Shown here piece after piece: positions 1 to 9,782 of a stretch of 64,000 nucleotides of DNA. The stretch lies in contig NZ_CP117449.1 of NCBI RefSeq assembly GCF_030687835.1, positions 5,771,001 through 5,835,000 on the forward strand. Direction: 5' to 3'. Below the pieces are notes generated by a model, which did no database searches, was not told where the DNA came from, and saw only the letters and a list, made by a program, of their open reading frames with translations. The position numbers were made by a program, and so were the translations under genes. Each line of letters begins with the position of its first letter. Position 1 is the stretch's first letter. The DNA comes from Pseudomonas hefeiensis (GTDB taxonomy: Bacteria > Pseudomonadota > Gammaproteobacteria > Pseudomonadales > Pseudomonadaceae).

Positions 1-1790
1 ACGATGCCGGCCAGTTCGCCGACCCGGACGGGCCGGCCGGCGCCACCCAACGCTTTACCAACCGCACAGGCCCACTCTATCTCGACGGCAGCGGCGAATC
101 CTATTCGCTCAACTCCACCCAACTGCTGGGCGGACGGTTGGGCTTTTCCGACGATGAAACCGCGGCGTCCACCTCGGCGGTTCGTGCCGGCGAAGGCTTG
201 GCCGATGGCAACAACTGGGCCGTGGGCGGATACCGTACCGACCAGATTCTCGATTCGATTACCGGGGTTTCCGACACTGGTGAGCGCAGCCGTGACGGAT
301 ACCTGCTCTCCAATGGCCTGCGTGCCGACCCGAACGCGCTGTATTACCTTTCCGGCGGTGGTAACGACTTCCTTCAGGGCCTGGTACTGACCCCCGCCCA
401 GGCGACCGCCGCCGCGGACCGTCTAGCCGACAGCGTCCAGGTGCTGCAAACCGCCGGAGCCCGTTATGTGATGGTCTGGCTGCTGCCCGACCTGGGCCTG
501 ACCCCTGCGCTCAATGGCACGCCTTTGCAAGACGCCGTTTCGCAGCTCAGCAACCAGTTCAACCAGCAACTGGTCACGCGGCTGCAAGGCATTGATGCCG
601 AAGTCATTCCACTGAACGTTCCGTTATTGCTGCAGGAAAGCTTCGCCGATCCGGCACGATTCGGCCTCGCTACTGGCGAAAACCTCACCGCCACCTGCTT
701 CAGCGGCAACGGCTGCACGGAAAACCCCACCTACGGCATCAACAGCGCGACGCCAGACCCCACCAAGCTGATCTATAACGACTCGGTCCACCCTACCGAG
801 ACCGGTCAGCAACTGATCGCCGATTACGCCTTTTCCCTACTCGCCGCGCCCTGGGAACTGACATTGCTGCCGGAAATGGCCCACTCGACCCTACGCGCCC
901 ACCAGGATGAATTGCGCAGCCAGTGGCAATCGGACTGGGAGAACTGGCAGTCCGTCGGTCAGTGGCGGGCGATCGTCACAGGCGGCGGCCAGCACCTGGA
1001 AATGGACAGCCAGAGCAGTGGCGCCAGCGCCGACGGCAGCGGCTACAGCCTGAACGTCGGCGGTAGCTATCGTCTTAACGAGGCTTGGCGCGTGGGTGTA
1101 GCCGCCGGTTTCTACCGCCAGGACATGGAGGCAGGTAGCAACGATTCGGACTACAAGCTAAACAGTTACCTGGCCACCGCTTTCGCCCAGTTCCAGCAGA
1201 ACCGCTGGTGGGCCGATGCCGCGCTGACCGGCGGCAAGCTCGACTACGACAACCTGGAGCGCAAGTTCGACCTTGGCGTCAACCAGGCGCAAGAGAAAGG
1301 TGACACCGACGGCCACCTGTGGGCATTCAGCACGCGCCTGGGCTACGACATCGCCCAGCCAGGCAGTCAGTGGCACCTGTCACCGTTTATCAGCGCCGAT
1401 TATGCGAAGGTGGAAGTCGACGGGTATTCAGAAAAGAGCAACCGCTCCACCGCCCTGACTTTCGATGATCAGACCCGCGACTCGAAACGCTTGGGCATTG
1501 GCTTGCAAGGCAAATACAACTTCACCCGTCAAACCCAGGTGTATGGCGAATATGCCCACGAACGCGAGTATGAAGACGACACCCAAAAGTTGAATATCGC
1601 GCTCAACAGTTTGCCGGCCAATGATTTCACGCTTGAAGGTTATACGCCGCAAAGTCATCTGAATCGCCTGAGCCTGGGGGTCAGCCACAAGTTGACCAAT
1701 GATCTGGCGCTGCGAGGCGGTTATACGCTGCGCAAGGATGATGACTTTACCCAGCAAGGGGTGAGTGTCGGGGTCAGTTTGGATTTCTGA
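1..1790 (+). CDS. estA: Autotransporter GDSL esterase (EstA type), 5'-truncated by window edge
   Basis: Outer-membrane lipase/esterase whose catalytic passenger is displayed on the cell surface by its own C-terminal beta-barrel. The frame is open from base 3, giving 595 visible residues; the start and the GDS nucleophile block lie before the window, roughly 40-50 residues being missing if it matches the usual ~640-residue family. Visible are the block III asparagine (SGGGNDF, about residue 119) and the catalytic Asp/His block V (DSVHPTETG, about residue 260). The last ~270 residues alternate hydrophobic and polar positions and end in Phe (VSLDF), as expected for an autotransporter barrel. In Pseudomonas EstA affects rhamnolipid production and motility (family knowledge). 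A REP pair follows directly, so transcription probably ends there, facing convergent trpE. Confidence 0.9.
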   Translation, partial: DAGQFADPDGPAGATQRFTNRTGPLYLDGSGESYSLNSTQLLGGRLGFSDDETAASTSAVRAGEGLADGNNWAVGGYRTDQILDSITGVSDTGERSRDGYLLSNGLRADPNALYYLSGGGNDFLQGLVLTPAQATAAADRLADSVQVLQTAGARYVMVWLLPDLGLTPALNGTPLQDAVSQLSNQFNQQLVTRLQGIDAEVIPLNVPLLLQESFADPARFGLATGENLTATCFSGNGCTENPTYGINSATPDPTKLIYNDSVHPTETGQQLIADYAFSLLAAPWELTLLPEMAHSTLRAHQDELRSQWQSDWENWQSVGQWRAIVTGGGQHLEMDSQSSGASADGSGYSLNVGGSYRLNEAWRVGVAAGFYRQDMEAGSNDSDYKLNSYLATAFAQFQQNRWWADAALTGGKLDYDNLERKFDLGVNQAQEKGDTDGHLWAFSTRLGYDIAQPGSQWHLSPFISADYAKVEVDGYSEKSNRSTALTFDDQTRDSKRLGIGLQGKYNFTRQTQVYGEYAHEREYEDDTQKLNIALNSLPANDFTLEGYTPQSHLNRLSLGVSHKLTNDLALRGGYTLRKDDDFTQQGVSVGVSLDF

Positions 1791-1801
1791 TCGAGATAAC
1801 C

Positions 1802-1893
1802 CTGTGGGAGTGAGCCTGCTCGCGATGAGGCCGTCATGTTCGACAAATGCATCGCCTGACAGTCCGCCATCGCGAGCAGGCCCGCTCCCACAG
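1802..1893. repeat. REP pair (BIME) between estA and trpE
   Basis: Two inverted copies of the genus-typical palindromic unit (GTGGGAGTGAGCCTGCTCGC and its complement GCGAGCAGGCCCGCTCCCAC) separated by about 40 bp. The pair lies between two convergent genes, where it can fold in transcripts from both sides and may act as a terminator or RNA stabiliser. Confidence 0.9.
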
Positions 1894-1908
1894 CTGATCG
1901 GTTTCTAT

Positions 1909-3390
1909 TCAATCGCCTGGGGTCTGCTCGGCCAGCGCCACGGCCCGGAACATTGCCCGACGCTTGTTCAGGGTTTCTTCCCACTCCAGCACCGGCACCG
2001 AGTCAGCAACGATCCCACCGCCGGCCTGCACATGCAGTTCTCCGTCCTTGATCACGGCGGTACGGATAGCAATGGCAGTGTCCATGTTGCCGTTCCAGGC
2101 AAAATAGCCCACGGCCCCGCCATACACCCCACGCTTGACCGGTTCCAGCTCGTCGATGATTTCCATGGCGCGAATTTTCGGTGCGCCAGACAACGTTCCT
2201 GCCGGCAGGATGGCCCGCAGGGCGTCCATCGCCGTCAGCCCAGCTTTCAACTGGCCCGTGACGTTGGAGACGATGTGCATCACGTTGGAATAACGCTCGA
2301 TGACCATCTTTTCGGTGAGCTTCACCGAACCGACTTCCGAGACACGCCCGGTGTCATTGCGGCCCAGGTCGATCAGCATCAGATGCTCGGCGATTTCCTT
2401 GTCATCTGACAGCAGGTCCTCTTCCAGCGCCCGGTCGGCTTCTTCCGTGGTCCCACGGGGACGGGTGCCAGCGATAGGCCGCACGGTGATCAGGTTGTCT
2501 TCGACCCGCACCAGCACTTCGGGCGAACTGCCCACGACATGGAAGTCGCCGAAGTTGAAGAAGTACATGTAAGGCGTCGGGTTGAAACAGCGCAGCGCCC
2601 GGTACAGGTCGATGGGCGCGGCCTTGAAGTCGATGGACATCCGTTGCGACGGCACCACCTGCATGCAGTCGCCGGCCAGGATGTATTCCTTGATGGTGTC
2701 AACGGCTCTTTCGTAATCGTCCTGAGTGAAACTGGAACGGAACACTGGGTCGGCCGCCGACTGCTTGCTGAAATCCAGGCCAGGACGCGGAGTGATCGGC
2801 TGCCGGAGTTTTTCCAGAAGCATCTGAAGACTTTTCTGACCTTGCTCGTAGGCGTCTTCCTGGGACGGATCAGCCAGGACAATCGCGTGCATCTTGCCGG
2901 CGAGGTTATCGAAGACCACCACTGCGTCAGAGACCATCAGCAAAATGTCCGGCACGCCCAGCGGATCCGGGTTCGGGCAGGTGCCCAGGCGCTTTTCCAC
3001 ATAGCGTACGCAGTCGTAGCCGAAATAACCCACCAGGCCACCATTGAACCGCGGCAGGCCGGGGATGGTGGGCACGTTGTAGCGGGCCTTGAAGGTTTCG
3101 ACAAAGGCCAGCGGATCTTCGACTTCCAGGCTTTCGATCTCGACACCGTCATGGGTCACGCTGACACGATGGTCATGGACCCGCAGCACCGTGCGGCACG
3201 GCAGACCGATGATGGAATAACGCCCCCATTTCTCGCCGCCCTGCACCGACTCGAGCAGGTAGGAGTTGGGCTGGTCGGCCAGCTTGAGGTAGATCGACAG
3301 CGGCGTGTCGAAGTCGGCCAGGGTTTCGCAGGCAAGCGGGATACGGTTGTAGCCGGCAGCGGCTAGACGCAAGAATTCTTCGCGGTTCAT
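1909..3390 (-). CDS. trpE: Anthranilate synthase component I
   Basis: Converts chorismate plus ammonia, supplied by the glutaminase subunit TrpG, to anthranilate, the first step of tryptophan synthesis. It has 493 residues, the normal length. The N-terminal domain carries the feedback-site region ([15 protein letters not shown], about residues 44-58). The C-terminal chorismate-binding domain shows [20 protein letters not shown] and GTLSGAPK. The ATG is preceded by GAGG at six bases. It is the last gene of rpe-gph-trpE, 70 bp behind gph; the tryptophan-rich end of gph probably serves as its leader peptide (see findings). trpG is not in the window. Confidence 0.97.
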   Translation of the reverse strand: MNREEFLRLAAAGYNRIPLACETLADFDTPLSIYLKLADQPNSYLLESVQGGEKWGRYSIIGLPCRTVLRVHDHRVSVTHDGVEIESLEVEDPLAFVETFKARYNVPTIPGLPRFNGGLVGYFGYDCVRYVEKRLGTCPNPDPLGVPDILLMVSDAVVVFDNLAGKMHAIVLADPSQEDAYEQGQKSLQMLLEKLRQPITPRPGLDFSKQSAADPVFRSSFTQDDYERAVDTIKEYILAGDCMQVVPSQRMSIDFKAAPIDLYRALRCFNPTPYMYFFNFGDFHVVGSSPEVLVRVEDNLITVRPIAGTRPRGTTEEADRALEEDLLSDDKEIAEHLMLIDLGRNDTGRVSEVGSVKLTEKMVIERYSNVMHIVSNVTGQLKAGLTAMDALRAILPAGTLSGAPKIRAMEIIDELEPVKRGVYGGAVGYFAWNGNMDTAIAIRTAVIKDGELHVQAGGGIVADSVPVLEWEETLNKRRAMFRAVALAEQTPGD

Positions 3391-3460
3391 GGTGTGCCTC
3401 GTGGCAGGAGGAGCTGACAGTCAGGTATGCAAACGCGCCGGATAACCGGCCAGGATTACG

Positions 3461-4279
3461 TCAGGCGCGCCAACGCCAGCGGGCCAGGGCCTTCATGACT
3501 TTCATCCAGAGCTTGCGAGTGACCACCACGATGGCGTTTCCAGAAGAGGATTGAACAGCGTCGGGCAACGTTATCTCAGCAGCCGGGTCCAGGCAACCGG
3601 GAATTAACAGACGCAAATCGTCGATCACCAGCGTGGGAAGTTCTTCGGCGATCGGCCGGCCATGGTTGTAGCCGTAGCTCAGCGCCACACATTTGACCCC
3701 GGCTGCTTTCGCCGCCAGCACATCGCTGCGCGAGTCGCCGACGAACAGCGATTGAGAGGCCGGGATGTTGGCCATTTTCATCACAAAAAATAGCGCAGCC
3801 GGGTCCGGCTTTTTCTGTGGCAAGGTGTCCCCGCCGATGATCCAGCGGAAATAACGGCCGATTTTCATCTGATCCAACAACGGAGCGACGAAGCGTTCCG
3901 GTTTGTTGGTGATCAGGGCCATTTCCACGCCTTGCTTTTGCAGCCACTTGAGGGTGGAGCGCACGCCGGGATAGACCACCGTCAGTTGATGATTGTCTTC
4001 GTAGGCGTCATTGAACAACGCCAGCGCCTGCTCGGCCTCGGCATCATCGACACCTTGGGCATCGATGTGGTTGGCCAGGGCCCGACGCACCAGCATGGGC
4101 GCGCCGTTGCCGACCCAGTGGCGCACGGCGTCAATTCCGGCAGCCGGGCGACCGAGCTTGAGCAGCATGTTGTCCACGGCCGCCGCCAGGTCCGGCACCG
4201 AGTCGACCAGAGTGCCGTCGAGGTCGAACATCACCAGACGCGGCAAACTGCCGGGGAACAGCTGCTCGAACCCGCTCAT
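3461..4279 (-). CDS. gph: Phosphoglycolate phosphatase with tryptophan-rich C-terminal tail
   Basis: HAD-superfamily hydrolase that removes phosphate from 2-phosphoglycolate formed during repair of oxidised DNA ends. It has 272 residues. Motif I is [10 protein letters not shown] (about 18-27), motif II is ITNKPE, and motifs III/IV are KKPDP and VGDSRSDV. The ATG overlaps the rpe stop by 4 bp (ATGA), implying translational coupling. The enzyme fold should end about 25 residues before the stop. The remaining tail ([18 protein letters not shown]) is basic and has three Trp, two of them in the last four residues, immediately upstream of trpE. That placement suggests a regulatory rather than a catalytic role. 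Confidence 0.95.
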   Translation of the reverse strand: MSGFEQLFPGSLPRLVMFDLDGTLVDSVPDLAAAVDNMLLKLGRPAAGIDAVRHWVGNGAPMLVRRALANHIDAQGVDDAEAEQALALFNDAYEDNHQLTVVYPGVRSTLKWLQKQGVEMALITNKPERFVAPLLDQMKIGRYFRWIIGGDTLPQKKPDPAALFFVMKMANIPASQSLFVGDSRSDVLAAKAAGVKCVALSYGYNHGRPIAEELPTLVIDDLRLLIPGCLDPAAEITLPDAVQSSSGNAIVVVTRKLWMKVMKALARWRWRA

Positions 4280-4950
4280 GGACGGGCCAGGGCCAGTTCG
4301 GCGCGCATCTTTTCAATGACCTCTTTGTAGTCCGGCGCATTGAAGATTGCCGAGCCCGCGACAAAGGTGTCAGCACCGGCCTCTGCGATTTCGCGGATGT
4401 TGTTGACGTTCACGCCACCGTCGATCTCCAGGCGGATGTCACGGCCCGATGCCTCGATCAGCGCGCGGGCTTCGCGCAGCTTGTCGAGCGTGCCAGGAAT
4501 GAACTTCTGCCCGCCGAAGCCCGGGTTGACGCTCATCAGCAGGATCATGTCGACCTTGTCCATCACGTACTTGAGCACGTCCAGGGGCGTCGCCGGATTG
4601 AACACCAGGCCAGCCTTGCAACCGCCCTCACGGATCAACTGCAGGGAGCGATCGACGTGCAGCGTGGCTTCGGGGTGGAAGGTGATATAGGTGGCGCCGG
4701 CCTCGATGAAGTCACCGACGATGCGATCCACCGGGCTGACCATCAGGTGCGCGTCGATCGGCGCGGTGACGCCGTACTTGCGCAGCGCCGCGCAGACCAT
4801 CGGGCCGATGGTCAGGTTGGGTACGTAGTGGTTGTCCATGACATCGAAGTGCACGATGTCGGCGCCGGCGGCCAGAACGTTGTCCACTTCCTCGCCCAGG
4901 CGGGCGAAGTCGGCGGAGAGAATCGACGGAGCAATAGCGAAGGGCTGCAT
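4276..4950 (-). CDS. rpe: Ribulose-phosphate 3-epimerase
   Basis: Interconverts ribulose 5-phosphate and xylulose 5-phosphate in the pentose phosphate pathway. It has 224 residues forming a TIM barrel. Visible are the metal and catalytic residues in [30 protein letters not shown] and [12 protein letters not shown], and the phosphate-binding EIDGGVN...[13 protein letters not shown]. It is the first gene of rpe-gph-trpE. Association with trpE is usual in gamma-proteobacteria and links ribose phosphate supply to tryptophan synthesis. Position and length match the family without anomaly. Confidence 0.97.
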   Translation of the reverse strand: MQPFAIAPSILSADFARLGEEVDNVLAAGADIVHFDVMDNHYVPNLTIGPMVCAALRKYGVTAPIDAHLMVSPVDRIVGDFIEAGATYITFHPEATLHVDRSLQLIREGGCKAGLVFNPATPLDVLKYVMDKVDMILLMSVNPGFGGQKFIPGTLDKLREARALIEASGRDIRLEIDGGVNVNNIREIAEAGADTFVAGSAIFNAPDYKEVIEKMRAELALARP

Positions 4951-5029
4951 GACGCACCTGTTTTGAGCGAAATCACGATGGCGCGCATTGTATACCTCAA
5001 GATTTTGGCGCGCCCACCGTAGCAGACGA

Positions 5030-6178
5030 TCAATACGCCGCGCGGTAGATCTTCTCGATATCGCTGGCGCTCAGTTTGCGTGGGTTATTGCGCATCAGTC
5101 GCTCGATCCCGGCCGCTTCCACCGCCATGGACGGGATCACCTCGTCCGTCACCCCCAGGCTGCTCAAGCCTTGGGGGATTTCCACGGCAGCACACAGCGC
5201 AACCATGGCCTCCACGGCTTCGTCGGCGGCTTCAAGGTCACTCAGGTGCGCGGTCTTTATGCCCATGGCCTCGGCGATGTCGCGCATGCGCTCGACGCAA
5301 GCCATCTTGTTCCACGCCATGACATACGGCAGCAACAAGGCGTTAGCCACGCCATGGGACACGTGAAAACGCCCACCCAGCGGATACGCCAGCGCATGCA
5401 CCGCCCCGACCCCGGCATTGCCGAACGCCATGCCGGCCATCAGGCTTGCAGTGGCCATGTCTTCGCGGGCTTGCAAATGAGAAGGATTGGCGTAGGCCTT
5501 GGGCAAGGCGCGGGTGATCAGTTTTATTGCGCCGATAGCCAAGGCGTCGGTGATCGGCGAGGCATTGAGCGACAGGTAGGACTCAATGGCGTGCACCAGC
5601 GCATCGACGCCACTGGCGGCGGTCACGCTCCGTGGGCAAGTGAGGGTCATCTGCGGGCTGACCAGCGCGACGTCCGGCAACAAATAATCGCTGACAATGC
5701 CCCTTTTCAGCTGCGCGGCCTTGTCGGAGAGGATTGCCACATTGGTGACTTCCGAACCGGTACCGGCCGTGGTGGGGATGGCGATCAATGGGGGGCCTTT
5801 GCGCGGCACCTGATCGACGCCGAACAAGTCCTGCAGCTCGCCGTGATAACCAGCGTAGGCCGCCACGCTCTTGGCAATGTCGATGGCGCTGCCGCCGCCC
5901 AGGCCGATCAAGCCATCATGGCCACCGTCGCGATAAGCCTGCATGCAATCTTCGACGATGGCGATTTCCGGATCGGGCATGACCCGGTCGAACACCTCGT
6001 AGTCGCGCCCGCCCAAATGTTGCAACGCCAGTTCCACGGTGCCGGACTTGACCAGCGCAGCGTCGGTGACGATCAGCGGGTTGTCGACATCCAGCCGCGT
6101 CAGCTCAGCCGCCAGTTGCTCGATGGCAGCCGCACCGGTGATCAGTTTGTGGGCGATCTTGAATGAAGAAAGACTCAT
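5030..6178 (-). CDS. Iron-containing alcohol dehydrogenase
   Basis: Group III NAD(P)-dependent alcohol dehydrogenase of 382 residues. The N-terminal Rossmann-like half has the dinucleotide motif [14 protein letters not shown] (about 95-108) and [10 protein letters not shown]. The C-terminal helical half carries the metal ligands in [11 protein letters not shown] and [14 protein letters not shown]. The start is taken as the ATG at 6178, because AGAGG lies eight bases upstream; the GTG two codons earlier sits almost on that Shine-Dalgarno. The substrate cannot be deduced; relatives include ErcA/YiaY-like enzymes for short diols and alcohols. It is monocistronic, with an intergenic REP pair upstream that shields it from the ABC operon. 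Confidence 0.9.
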   Translation of the reverse strand: MSLSSFKIAHKLITGAAAIEQLAAELTRLDVDNPLIVTDAALVKSGTVELALQHLGGRDYEVFDRVMPDPEIAIVEDCMQAYRDGGHDGLIGLGGGSAIDIAKSVAAYAGYHGELQDLFGVDQVPRKGPPLIAIPTTAGTGSEVTNVAILSDKAAQLKRGIVSDYLLPDVALVSPQMTLTCPRSVTAASGVDALVHAIESYLSLNASPITDALAIGAIKLITRALPKAYANPSHLQAREDMATASLMAGMAFGNAGVGAVHALAYPLGGRFHVSHGVANALLLPYVMAWNKMACVERMRDIAEAMGIKTAHLSDLEAADEAVEAMVALCAAVEIPQGLSSLGVTDEVIPSMAVEAAGIERLMRNNPRKLSASDIEKIYRAAY

Positions 6179-6282
6179 GTGCACGGCCTCTTATTCGAGT
6201 ATGGGCTGGCACAAGGATAGCTCGGTATTGCGGGTTGTCTGCTATTCAGCTCGTGAATGCGATAAAGGAACCTGTGGATGAG

Positions 6283-6380
6283 CCAGTGTGGGAGCGAGCC
6301 TGCTCGCGATAGCGGATCGACATTCAGCATCTGCTTTGAATGTAACACCGCTATCGCGAGCAGGCTCGCTCCCACACTGG
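6283..6380. repeat. REP pair between alcohol dehydrogenase and ABC permease
   Basis: Nearly perfect inverted pair, starting CCAGTGTGGGAGCGAGCCTG and ending in its complement at 6361-6380, with a spacer of about 30 bp. It lies 15 bp beyond the stop of the last permease gene and so probably forms the 3' end of that operon's transcript. Confidence 0.92.
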
Positions 6381-6394
6381 TTTTCCATTGATCC

Positions 6395-7219
6395 TCAGAC
6401 TTGGGTGGTGCGCAGTTTCTCGCTACGCCCACGCAACCACTCCAGAGTCAGCAGCAGGATCACCGAGAAGGCGATCAGCAGCGTCGCGGCGGCGGCGATG
6501 GTGGGGCTGAGGTTTTCGCGGATGCCGCTGAACATCTGCCTTGGCAGAGTTGCCTGCTCGGGACCTGCCAGGAACAGCGTCACCACCACCTCATCGAACG
6601 AGGTCGCGAAAGCGAACAGTGCGCCGGAGATCACACCTGGGGCGATCAAAGGCAGGGTCACCCGACGAAACGCGGTCAAAGGCGAAGCCCCAAGGCTGGC
6701 GGCGGCCCGAACCAGGTTGTAGTTAAAACCCTGCAGGGTCGCCGACACCGTGATGATGACGAACGGCACGCCCAGCACCGCATGGACCACGATCAGCGAG
6801 AAGAAGCTGTTGCCCATCCCCAGCGGTGCGAAGAACAGGTAGCTGGCCACCCCGATGATCACCACCGGCACCACCATCGGCGAGATGACCAGGGCCATCA
6901 CCAGCGCCTTGCCCGGAAAGTCGCCACGGGTCAGGCCAATAGCCGCCAGGGTGCCGAAGACCATCGCCAGTACCGTCGCCGCCGGGGCCACGATGACACT
7001 GTTCCTCAGCGCCCGCATCCACTCCGCCGAGGCGAAGAAATCGTGGTACCACTGCAACGAAAAGCCTTGCAGTGGGTACACCAGGAAGCTGCCGGAGTTG
7101 AACGACAACGGAATGATCACCAGCACCGGCAAGATCAGGAACAACAGGAGCAGCCCGCAGAATATGCGCAAGCTGTAGAACCACACCCGCTCGACGGGGG
7201 ACATGTAAGGACTCAGCAT
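6395..7219 (-). CDS. ABC transporter permease, PotC type
   Basis: Inner-membrane permease of 274 residues of a polyamine-type (PotABCD) importer. A hydrophobic N-terminal segment (about 13-38, GLLLLFLILPVLVIIPLSF) is followed by further membrane segments. The EAA loop for the ATPase is RAAASLGASPLTAFRRVTLPLI (about 180-200). A good GGGGAGA lies five bases before the ATG. It follows the larger permease by 12 bp on the same strand. The substrate could be spermidine, putrescine or a related compound; the sequence alone does not decide. Confidence 0.92.
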   Translation of the reverse strand: MLSPYMSPVERVWFYSLRIFCGLLLLFLILPVLVIIPLSFNSGSFLVYPLQGFSLQWYHDFFASAEWMRALRNSVIVAPAATVLAMVFGTLAAIGLTRGDFPGKALVMALVISPMVVPVVIIGVASYLFFAPLGMGNSFFSLIVVHAVLGVPFVIITVSATLQGFNYNLVRAAASLGASPLTAFRRVTLPLIAPGVISGALFAFATSFDEVVVTLFLAGPEQATLPRQMFSGIRENLSPTIAAAATLLIAFSVILLLTLEWLRGRSEKLRTTQV

Positions 7220-7231
7220 TTCAATCTCCCC

Positions 7232-8479
7232 TCAGCTCAGGCGCAGGCGACTGGCGCCCACCAGCCAGTTGTAAATCAGATAGAGCACGACGGTTGCCAG
7301 CAACAACAACCCGCCGAGCGCCGTGGCCATACCCCAGTTGATGCTGGTGTTGGTGTAGAACGCGACAAAATAGCTGACCATCTGATCGCTCGGGCTGCCC
7401 AGCAGCGCCGGGGTGATGTAGTAGCCGATGGCGAGGATGAACACCAACAGGCAACCGGCGCCGACACCGGCATAGGTCTGCGGGAAGTACACGCGCCAGA
7501 AACTGGCAAACGGATGGCAACCCAGGGAAATCGCCGCACGCATGTAAGTCGGTGAGATGCCTTTCATCACGCTGTAAATCGGCAGGATCATGAACGGCAG
7601 CAGGATATGGACCATGGAGATGTAGACGCCGGCGCGGTTGAACACCAGCTCCAGCGGCTTATCGATGATACCCATGGCCATCAGGCCACTGTTGATCAGT
7701 CCGCCCGATTGCAACAGCACGATCCAAGCTGCCACCCGCACCAGGATCGACGTCCAGAACGGCAACAGCACCAAAATCATCAGCAGGTTGCTCTGGCGCG
7801 ACGGCAGGTTCGCCAGCAGGTAGGCCAATGGATAGGCCAGCACCAGACAGATCGCGGTAATCACCAGGCCCATCCAGAACGTACGGGCAAAAATATCCAG
7901 GTAGATCGCCTGATCGGGGGTGGCCGGGGCCAGTTCACCGAGGTCATCGATGCGATGATCGACAGCCGCCAGCAGGTAATACGGGGTGACATCACTGGTG
8001 TTGCGGCGGATCACCTGCCAATACGCCGGGTCGCCCCAGCGTTCGTCGAGGCTCTCCATCGCTTCTTTATAGGAGGCCGGTTCAGTGGCGAACGGCAGCG
8101 CACGGGCGGTCTTGGTCATCAGGCTGCGGTAGCCAGCCAGTTCCATGTTCAGACGCTTGGACAAATCGCCCAGTGTCTGATTCTTGCGGGCCTCGGCCAG
8201 GTCTTCGCTGGCGGCCTTGTATACCGGCTCGCCTGGCAACCCACGTCCGTCCCAGGCAGCGACCGCAGCGACGGTACGCGGCATGCCGTTGACCACTTCC
8301 GGGTTGCTGACACTTTTGAACAGCAGCGCCACGATCGGCACCAGGAACACCAGCAACAGAAACAACACCAGCGGCGCGATCAAGGCCTGGGCCTTCCAGC
8401 GGTTGACCCGCTCGGCGCGCTTGAGCCGCTGCTTCAGGGTGGGGCTGGTGCCCGCGTTCAGTGGAACGGCGATGGCCAT
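7232..8479 (-). CDS. ABC transporter permease, PotB type with large periplasmic insert
   Basis: Inner-membrane permease of 415 residues. One membrane helix near residues 33-52 (LIAPLVLFLLLVFLVPIVAL) is followed by a soluble stretch of about 150 residues before the remaining helices begin around residue 195 (FWMGLVITAICLVLAYPLAY). That insert makes it longer than typical PotB (~285) but is known in a subset of Pseudomonas polyamine/opine permeases. The EAA loop is MRAAISLGCHPFASFWRVYFPQ. It is the third gene of the operon ATPase - binding protein - permease - permease, behind a REP pair that follows the binding-protein gene. Confidence 0.9.
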   Translation of the reverse strand: MAIAVPLNAGTSPTLKQRLKRAERVNRWKAQALIAPLVLFLLLVFLVPIVALLFKSVSNPEVVNGMPRTVAAVAAWDGRGLPGEPVYKAASEDLAEARKNQTLGDLSKRLNMELAGYRSLMTKTARALPFATEPASYKEAMESLDERWGDPAYWQVIRRNTSDVTPYYLLAAVDHRIDDLGELAPATPDQAIYLDIFARTFWMGLVITAICLVLAYPLAYLLANLPSRQSNLLMILVLLPFWTSILVRVAAWIVLLQSGGLINSGLMAMGIIDKPLELVFNRAGVYISMVHILLPFMILPIYSVMKGISPTYMRAAISLGCHPFASFWRVYFPQTYAGVGAGCLLVFILAIGYYITPALLGSPSDQMVSYFVAFYTNTSINWGMATALGGLLLLATVVLYLIYNWLVGASRLRLS

Positions 8480-8570
8480 GGCGAACTCCGCAAATCTTTT
8501 TGATCGTTACAGAGGCGGCGTACCGCCTCTGTTCTTTTGAAACACCCAAACTGTGGAAGCTGATTCCCCC

Positions 8571-8660
8571 GTGGGAGCAAAGCTTGCTCGCGATGGCTGC
8601 GACACATTCAATATTGATGTGTCTGACAGACCTCTATCGCGAGCAGGCTCGCTCCCACAT
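8571..8660. repeat. REP pair between binding-protein and permease genes
   Basis: Inverted pair (GTGGGAGCAAAGCTTGCTCG ... GCGAGCAGGCTCGCTCCCAC). It lies inside the transporter operon just downstream of the binding-protein stop. This is the classical position for a REP that protects the upstream mRNA, so the binding protein is made in excess over the permeases (inference from the malE/REP precedent). Confidence 0.9.
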
Positions 8661-8688
8661 GGATCTCGTCCAGCTTCAGACCGTCGGG

Positions 8689-9732
8689 TTACTTCGCCGC
8701 CCAGGAGTTGAAGCGCTGCTCCAGTTGCTCACCGTTATCAGCCCAGAAGCTGACGTCGATCTGCACCTGGTTGGCGATGTTTTCCGGGGTGGTCGGCATG
8801 TCTTTCAAGACATCCTTGGACAGCAGCGGTACAGCCTGGGTGTTGGCCGGACCGTAGGCGATGTTTTCCGAGTAGGTCTTTTGCTGCTGCGGCGCCACCG
8901 AGAAGGCGATGAATTTCTTCGCTGCTTCGGCGCGGGTCTTGTCCAGGCCGCGTGGGATCGCCCAAGCGTCGAAGTCGTAGATACCGCCGTTCCACACCAC
9001 TTTCAGGTTGCTTTCGTTCTGCACCGCGGCGATCCGGCCGTTGTAGGCCGAGCTCATGACCACGTCACCGGAAGCCAGGTATTGCGGCGGCTGGGCGCCG
9101 GCTTCCCACCACTGGATGTTCGGCTTGAGTTCGTCGAGCTTTTTGAAGGCGCGATCCTGGCCATCCTTGCCGGCCAGTACCTTGTAGACGTCTTTAGGCG
9201 CGACGCCGTCGGCCATCAAGGCAAATTCCAGGGTGTACTTGGCGCCTTTGCGCAGGCCACGCTTGCCCGGGAATTGCTTGGTGTCCCAGAAATCCGCCCA
9301 ACTGGTCGGCGCGGTTTTCAGCTTGTCAGCGTTGTAGGCCAGCACGGTCGACCATACGAAGCAGCCCACGCCGCAAGGCTGGATGGCACCCTTGACGTAG
9401 TCTTCGGCCTCGCCGAACAGCGCCGGATCCAGTTGCTCGAACATGTCTTCGTCACAACCACGGGACAGCTCTGGGGATTCGACTTCCACCAGGTCCCACG
9501 AAACGCTCTTGGTGTCGACCATGGCCTTGACCTTGGCCATTTCGCCGTTGTATTCGCCAGCGATAATCTTACCGTTGCCGGCCGCTTCCCATGGTGCGTA
9601 GAAGGCTTTGGCCTGAGCCGCCTTGTTCGCCCCACCGAAAGACACCACAGTCAGGTCCGGGCCCGCCGCCATCGCGCTTGCCGCACCCATCATGCCCAGG
9701 GTCAGGGCTGTGAACTTCAGGGATCTCAACAT
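8689..9732 (-). CDS. Periplasmic polyamine-type solute-binding protein
   Basis: Extracytoplasmic receptor of 347 residues (SBP_bac_8/PotD-PotF family). An N-terminal signal peptide (MLRSLKFTALTLGMMGAASA) ends in AMA-AGP. The mature part opens with LTVVSFGGANKAAQ, as usual for this family. Internal motifs include GVGCFVWSTVLAYN and VMSSAYNGR. GGAGAG lies eight bases before the ATG. It is the second gene of the operon, after the ATPase. Three cysteines close together (about residues 93-124) are unusual for a PotD-like protein and may form a disulfide. Substrate unknown. Confidence 0.92.
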   Translation of the reverse strand: MLRSLKFTALTLGMMGAASAMAAGPDLTVVSFGGANKAAQAKAFYAPWEAAGNGKIIAGEYNGEMAKVKAMVDTKSVSWDLVEVESPELSRGCDEDMFEQLDPALFGEAEDYVKGAIQPCGVGCFVWSTVLAYNADKLKTAPTSWADFWDTKQFPGKRGLRKGAKYTLEFALMADGVAPKDVYKVLAGKDGQDRAFKKLDELKPNIQWWEAGAQPPQYLASGDVVMSSAYNGRIAAVQNESNLKVVWNGGIYDFDAWAIPRGLDKTRAEAAKKFIAFSVAPQQQKTYSENIAYGPANTQAVPLLSKDVLKDMPTTPENIANQVQIDVSFWADNGEQLEQRFNSWAAK

Positions 9733-9782
9733 TTATTGTTCTCTCCACGTGCAGGGTTGGTGTTGGTACAGCAGGGGGGCGA

